From NCBI GenBank assembly GCA_046727435.1, contig JBKPCR010000225.1:1-6961 (forward strand): 6,961 nucleotides of DNA, read 5' to 3'. The stretch is from CAVPRW01 sp046727435 [NCBI: bacterium] (GTDB lineage Bacteria; Tectomicrobia; Entotheonellia; J063). Position numbers and translations under genes: made by a program. This document shows, piece after piece, positions 5,934 to 6,961 of the stretch. Within the stretch, counting starts at the first letter, position 1. Each line of letters starts with the position of its first letter. Below the pieces are notes generated by a model. The model was not told the DNA's origin. It searched no databases and saw nothing but the letters and a program-made list of their open reading frames with translations.

Positions 5934-6961
5934 TGGCCATGCAGCGCCGCAACTCAGCACAGAACTACTACTATTTCGGCCTGCTGCTGGTCGGCGTCGT
6001 CTTCAGCGCGGTGAGCCGGCGTCTCGAACCGCTGTTGGTCGTCTTACCCCTGGTCATCGCTTTATTACACAGTCGCTTAACCCAGGATAAGCCCATTTTC
6101 TCGCTGCGATGCCAGATGACGCCTCTACGGGCGTTCGAAGGGGATCGTGTCACCGTCCAGGTCACGATCCGCGCCGAGACCGCCGTGCCGCCGATGGAAA
6201 TCTGGCATCTCGTCCCTCCCGAAGCGGTCTGCCCAGGGGGGCGTCATCGTGTGCTTTTGGCTCTTCAGGAAGGGGAGGAGCGGACCTTGCTGCACGAGGT
6301 CATCTTCCCGCGGCGTGGCAAATATGTCCTCGGGCGCCTATATATCCGAGTCCACCCGGGCACCGACCTCCAACCGTTACTGGCGGAATACCACTATGAC
6401 CAGGTCTGCCATGTGTATCCCCATGTGGTACCTTTGCCGCATCATCTTCCACCGACACACACGCATGGCTCCTTCGGCAACTATGTCTCACGCACCGCCG
6501 GCGACGGGTTGGAATTTGCCGGGATCCGTCCCTATAGCAGTGGCGATCGTATTCGTCGCGTGCACTGGCGGGCATCCCTGGCGCGGCAGCAACTCTATGT
6601 CACCGAATATTATTGCGAGCGCAATGCCGATGTGGTCATCCTTCTCGACACCCTGGTGTCGCTCGGCACGCCGCAGGCCAATACCCTGGATGTGGCGGTG
6701 CGCGCCGCGGCATCACTGGCCGCGCACTATCTGTATCACAAGGACCGGGTCGGGCTGATTCATTATGGTGGCGTGTGCACGTGGCTGCCACCGGCGACGG
6801 GGCAACTCCAATTGCATCGTATTCTGGATGCCCTGCTGGGGACCCAAACACTGTTTAGTTATCTGACCGCCGACATCGCACGCATTCCGCCCCGTGTGCT
6901 GCCTCCTGGAGCGCTGATCTTTGTCATCACCACCATGCTCGACACGCGCATCGACGTGGCC
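5933..6961 (+). CDS. DUF58 (VWA-like) membrane-anchored protein, 3' end beyond the window
   Basis: The frame is open from the ATG at 5933 to the last base, giving 343 residues without a stop. The N-terminus has two hydrophobic segments (about 13-28 and 32-46) forming a membrane hairpin. A beta-rich region (about 55-165) follows, including a PRRGKYVLGRLYI stretch (126-138) typical of the family. The hallmark DUF58 motif is GIRPYSSGDRIRRVHWRASL (197-216), followed by QLYVTEYY and then DVVILLDT (233-240), the start of the VWA-like fold. The usual DxSxS metal motif is DTLVS here, so one metal-ligand serine is replaced by Leu. DUF58 proteins are regular partners of MoxR ATPases. The start overlaps the MoxR stop as TGATG, with AAGGCGG just upstream; ATG at 5939 is an alternative. 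Roughly 50-100 C-terminal residues are probably missing. Confidence 0.93.
   Translation, partial: MAMQRRNSAQNYYYFGLLLVGVVFSAVSRRLEPLLVVLPLVIALLHSRLTQDKPIFSLRCQMTPLRAFEGDRVTVQVTIRAETAVPPMEIWHLVPPEAVCPGGRHRVLLALQEGEERTLLHEVIFPRRGKYVLGRLYIRVHPGTDLQPLLAEYHYDQVCHVYPHVVPLPHHLPPTHTHGSFGNYVSRTAGDGLEFAGIRPYSSGDRIRRVHWRASLARQQLYVTEYYCERNADVVILLDTLVSLGTPQANTLDVAVRAAASLAAHYLYHKDRVGLIHYGGVCTWLPPATGQLQLHRILDALLGTQTLFSYLTADIARIPPRVLPPGALIFVITTMLDTRIDVA

Noticed and set aside
6109-6758. Plus-strand open frames of up to 203 codons overlapping the DUF58 gene
   Set aside because: They lie in other frames of the uninterrupted DUF58 coding sequence, which carries the family motifs.

Overview
The window is a GC-rich, gene-dense bacterial segment with seven protein-coding genes, two of them cut by the window edges. 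No rRNA, tRNA, CRISPR array, insertion sequence or transposase is visible. Shine-Dalgarno (SD) sites and sigma70-like promoters are readable, so the host is a bacterium using ordinary initiation signals. Its phylum cannot be fixed from this sequence: the gene families present occur in many phyla, and no marker gene is included.

Left part (1-1195, minus strand): a two-gene unit. A CHAD-domain protein is followed after about 30 bases by the N-terminal 80 residues of a CYTH (triphosphate tunnel) enzyme. CYTH domains hydrolyse triphosphates such as inorganic tripolyphosphate or nucleotides, and CHAD domains bind polyphosphate. The pair therefore suggests a polyphosphate or triphosphate function encoded by separate adjacent genes, not by one CYTH-CHAD fusion.

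Middle (1196-3316): a divergent intergenic region of about 350 bases leads to a 90-residue cysteine-rich protein on the plus strand. That protein resembles a free-standing C-terminal domain of phage Mu gpF / SPP1 gp7-type head proteins. Just upstream of its ribosome binding site are three alternating heptamers at exact 10-base pitch, and a fourth copy lies inside the first codons. This is the most unusual non-coding structure in the window. Next, behind a clear sigma70-type promoter, is an acyl-CoA dehydrogenase-fold flavoprotein that seems to lack a glutamate at both known catalytic-base positions.

Right part (3317-6961, plus strand): a tightly packed operon encoding a four-TM protein with a C-terminal DUF4129 domain, a two-TM protein of unknown function, a MoxR AAA+ ATPase and a DUF58 protein (3' end outside the window). 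The genes overlap by 17, 1 and 1 bases, the last two as TGATG stop-start junctions. MoxR and DUF58 proteins usually work together as a chaperone-like ATPase and a VWA-like membrane partner. DUF4129 is normally found with transglutaminase-like proteins in the same neighbourhoods, so a transglutaminase gene may follow beyond the right edge.

The best candidates for something undescribed are the heptamer array and competing hairpin at the small Cys-rich gene, that small protein itself, the glutamate-less acyl-CoA dehydrogenase homologue, and the unnamed two-TM protein inside the MoxR operon.
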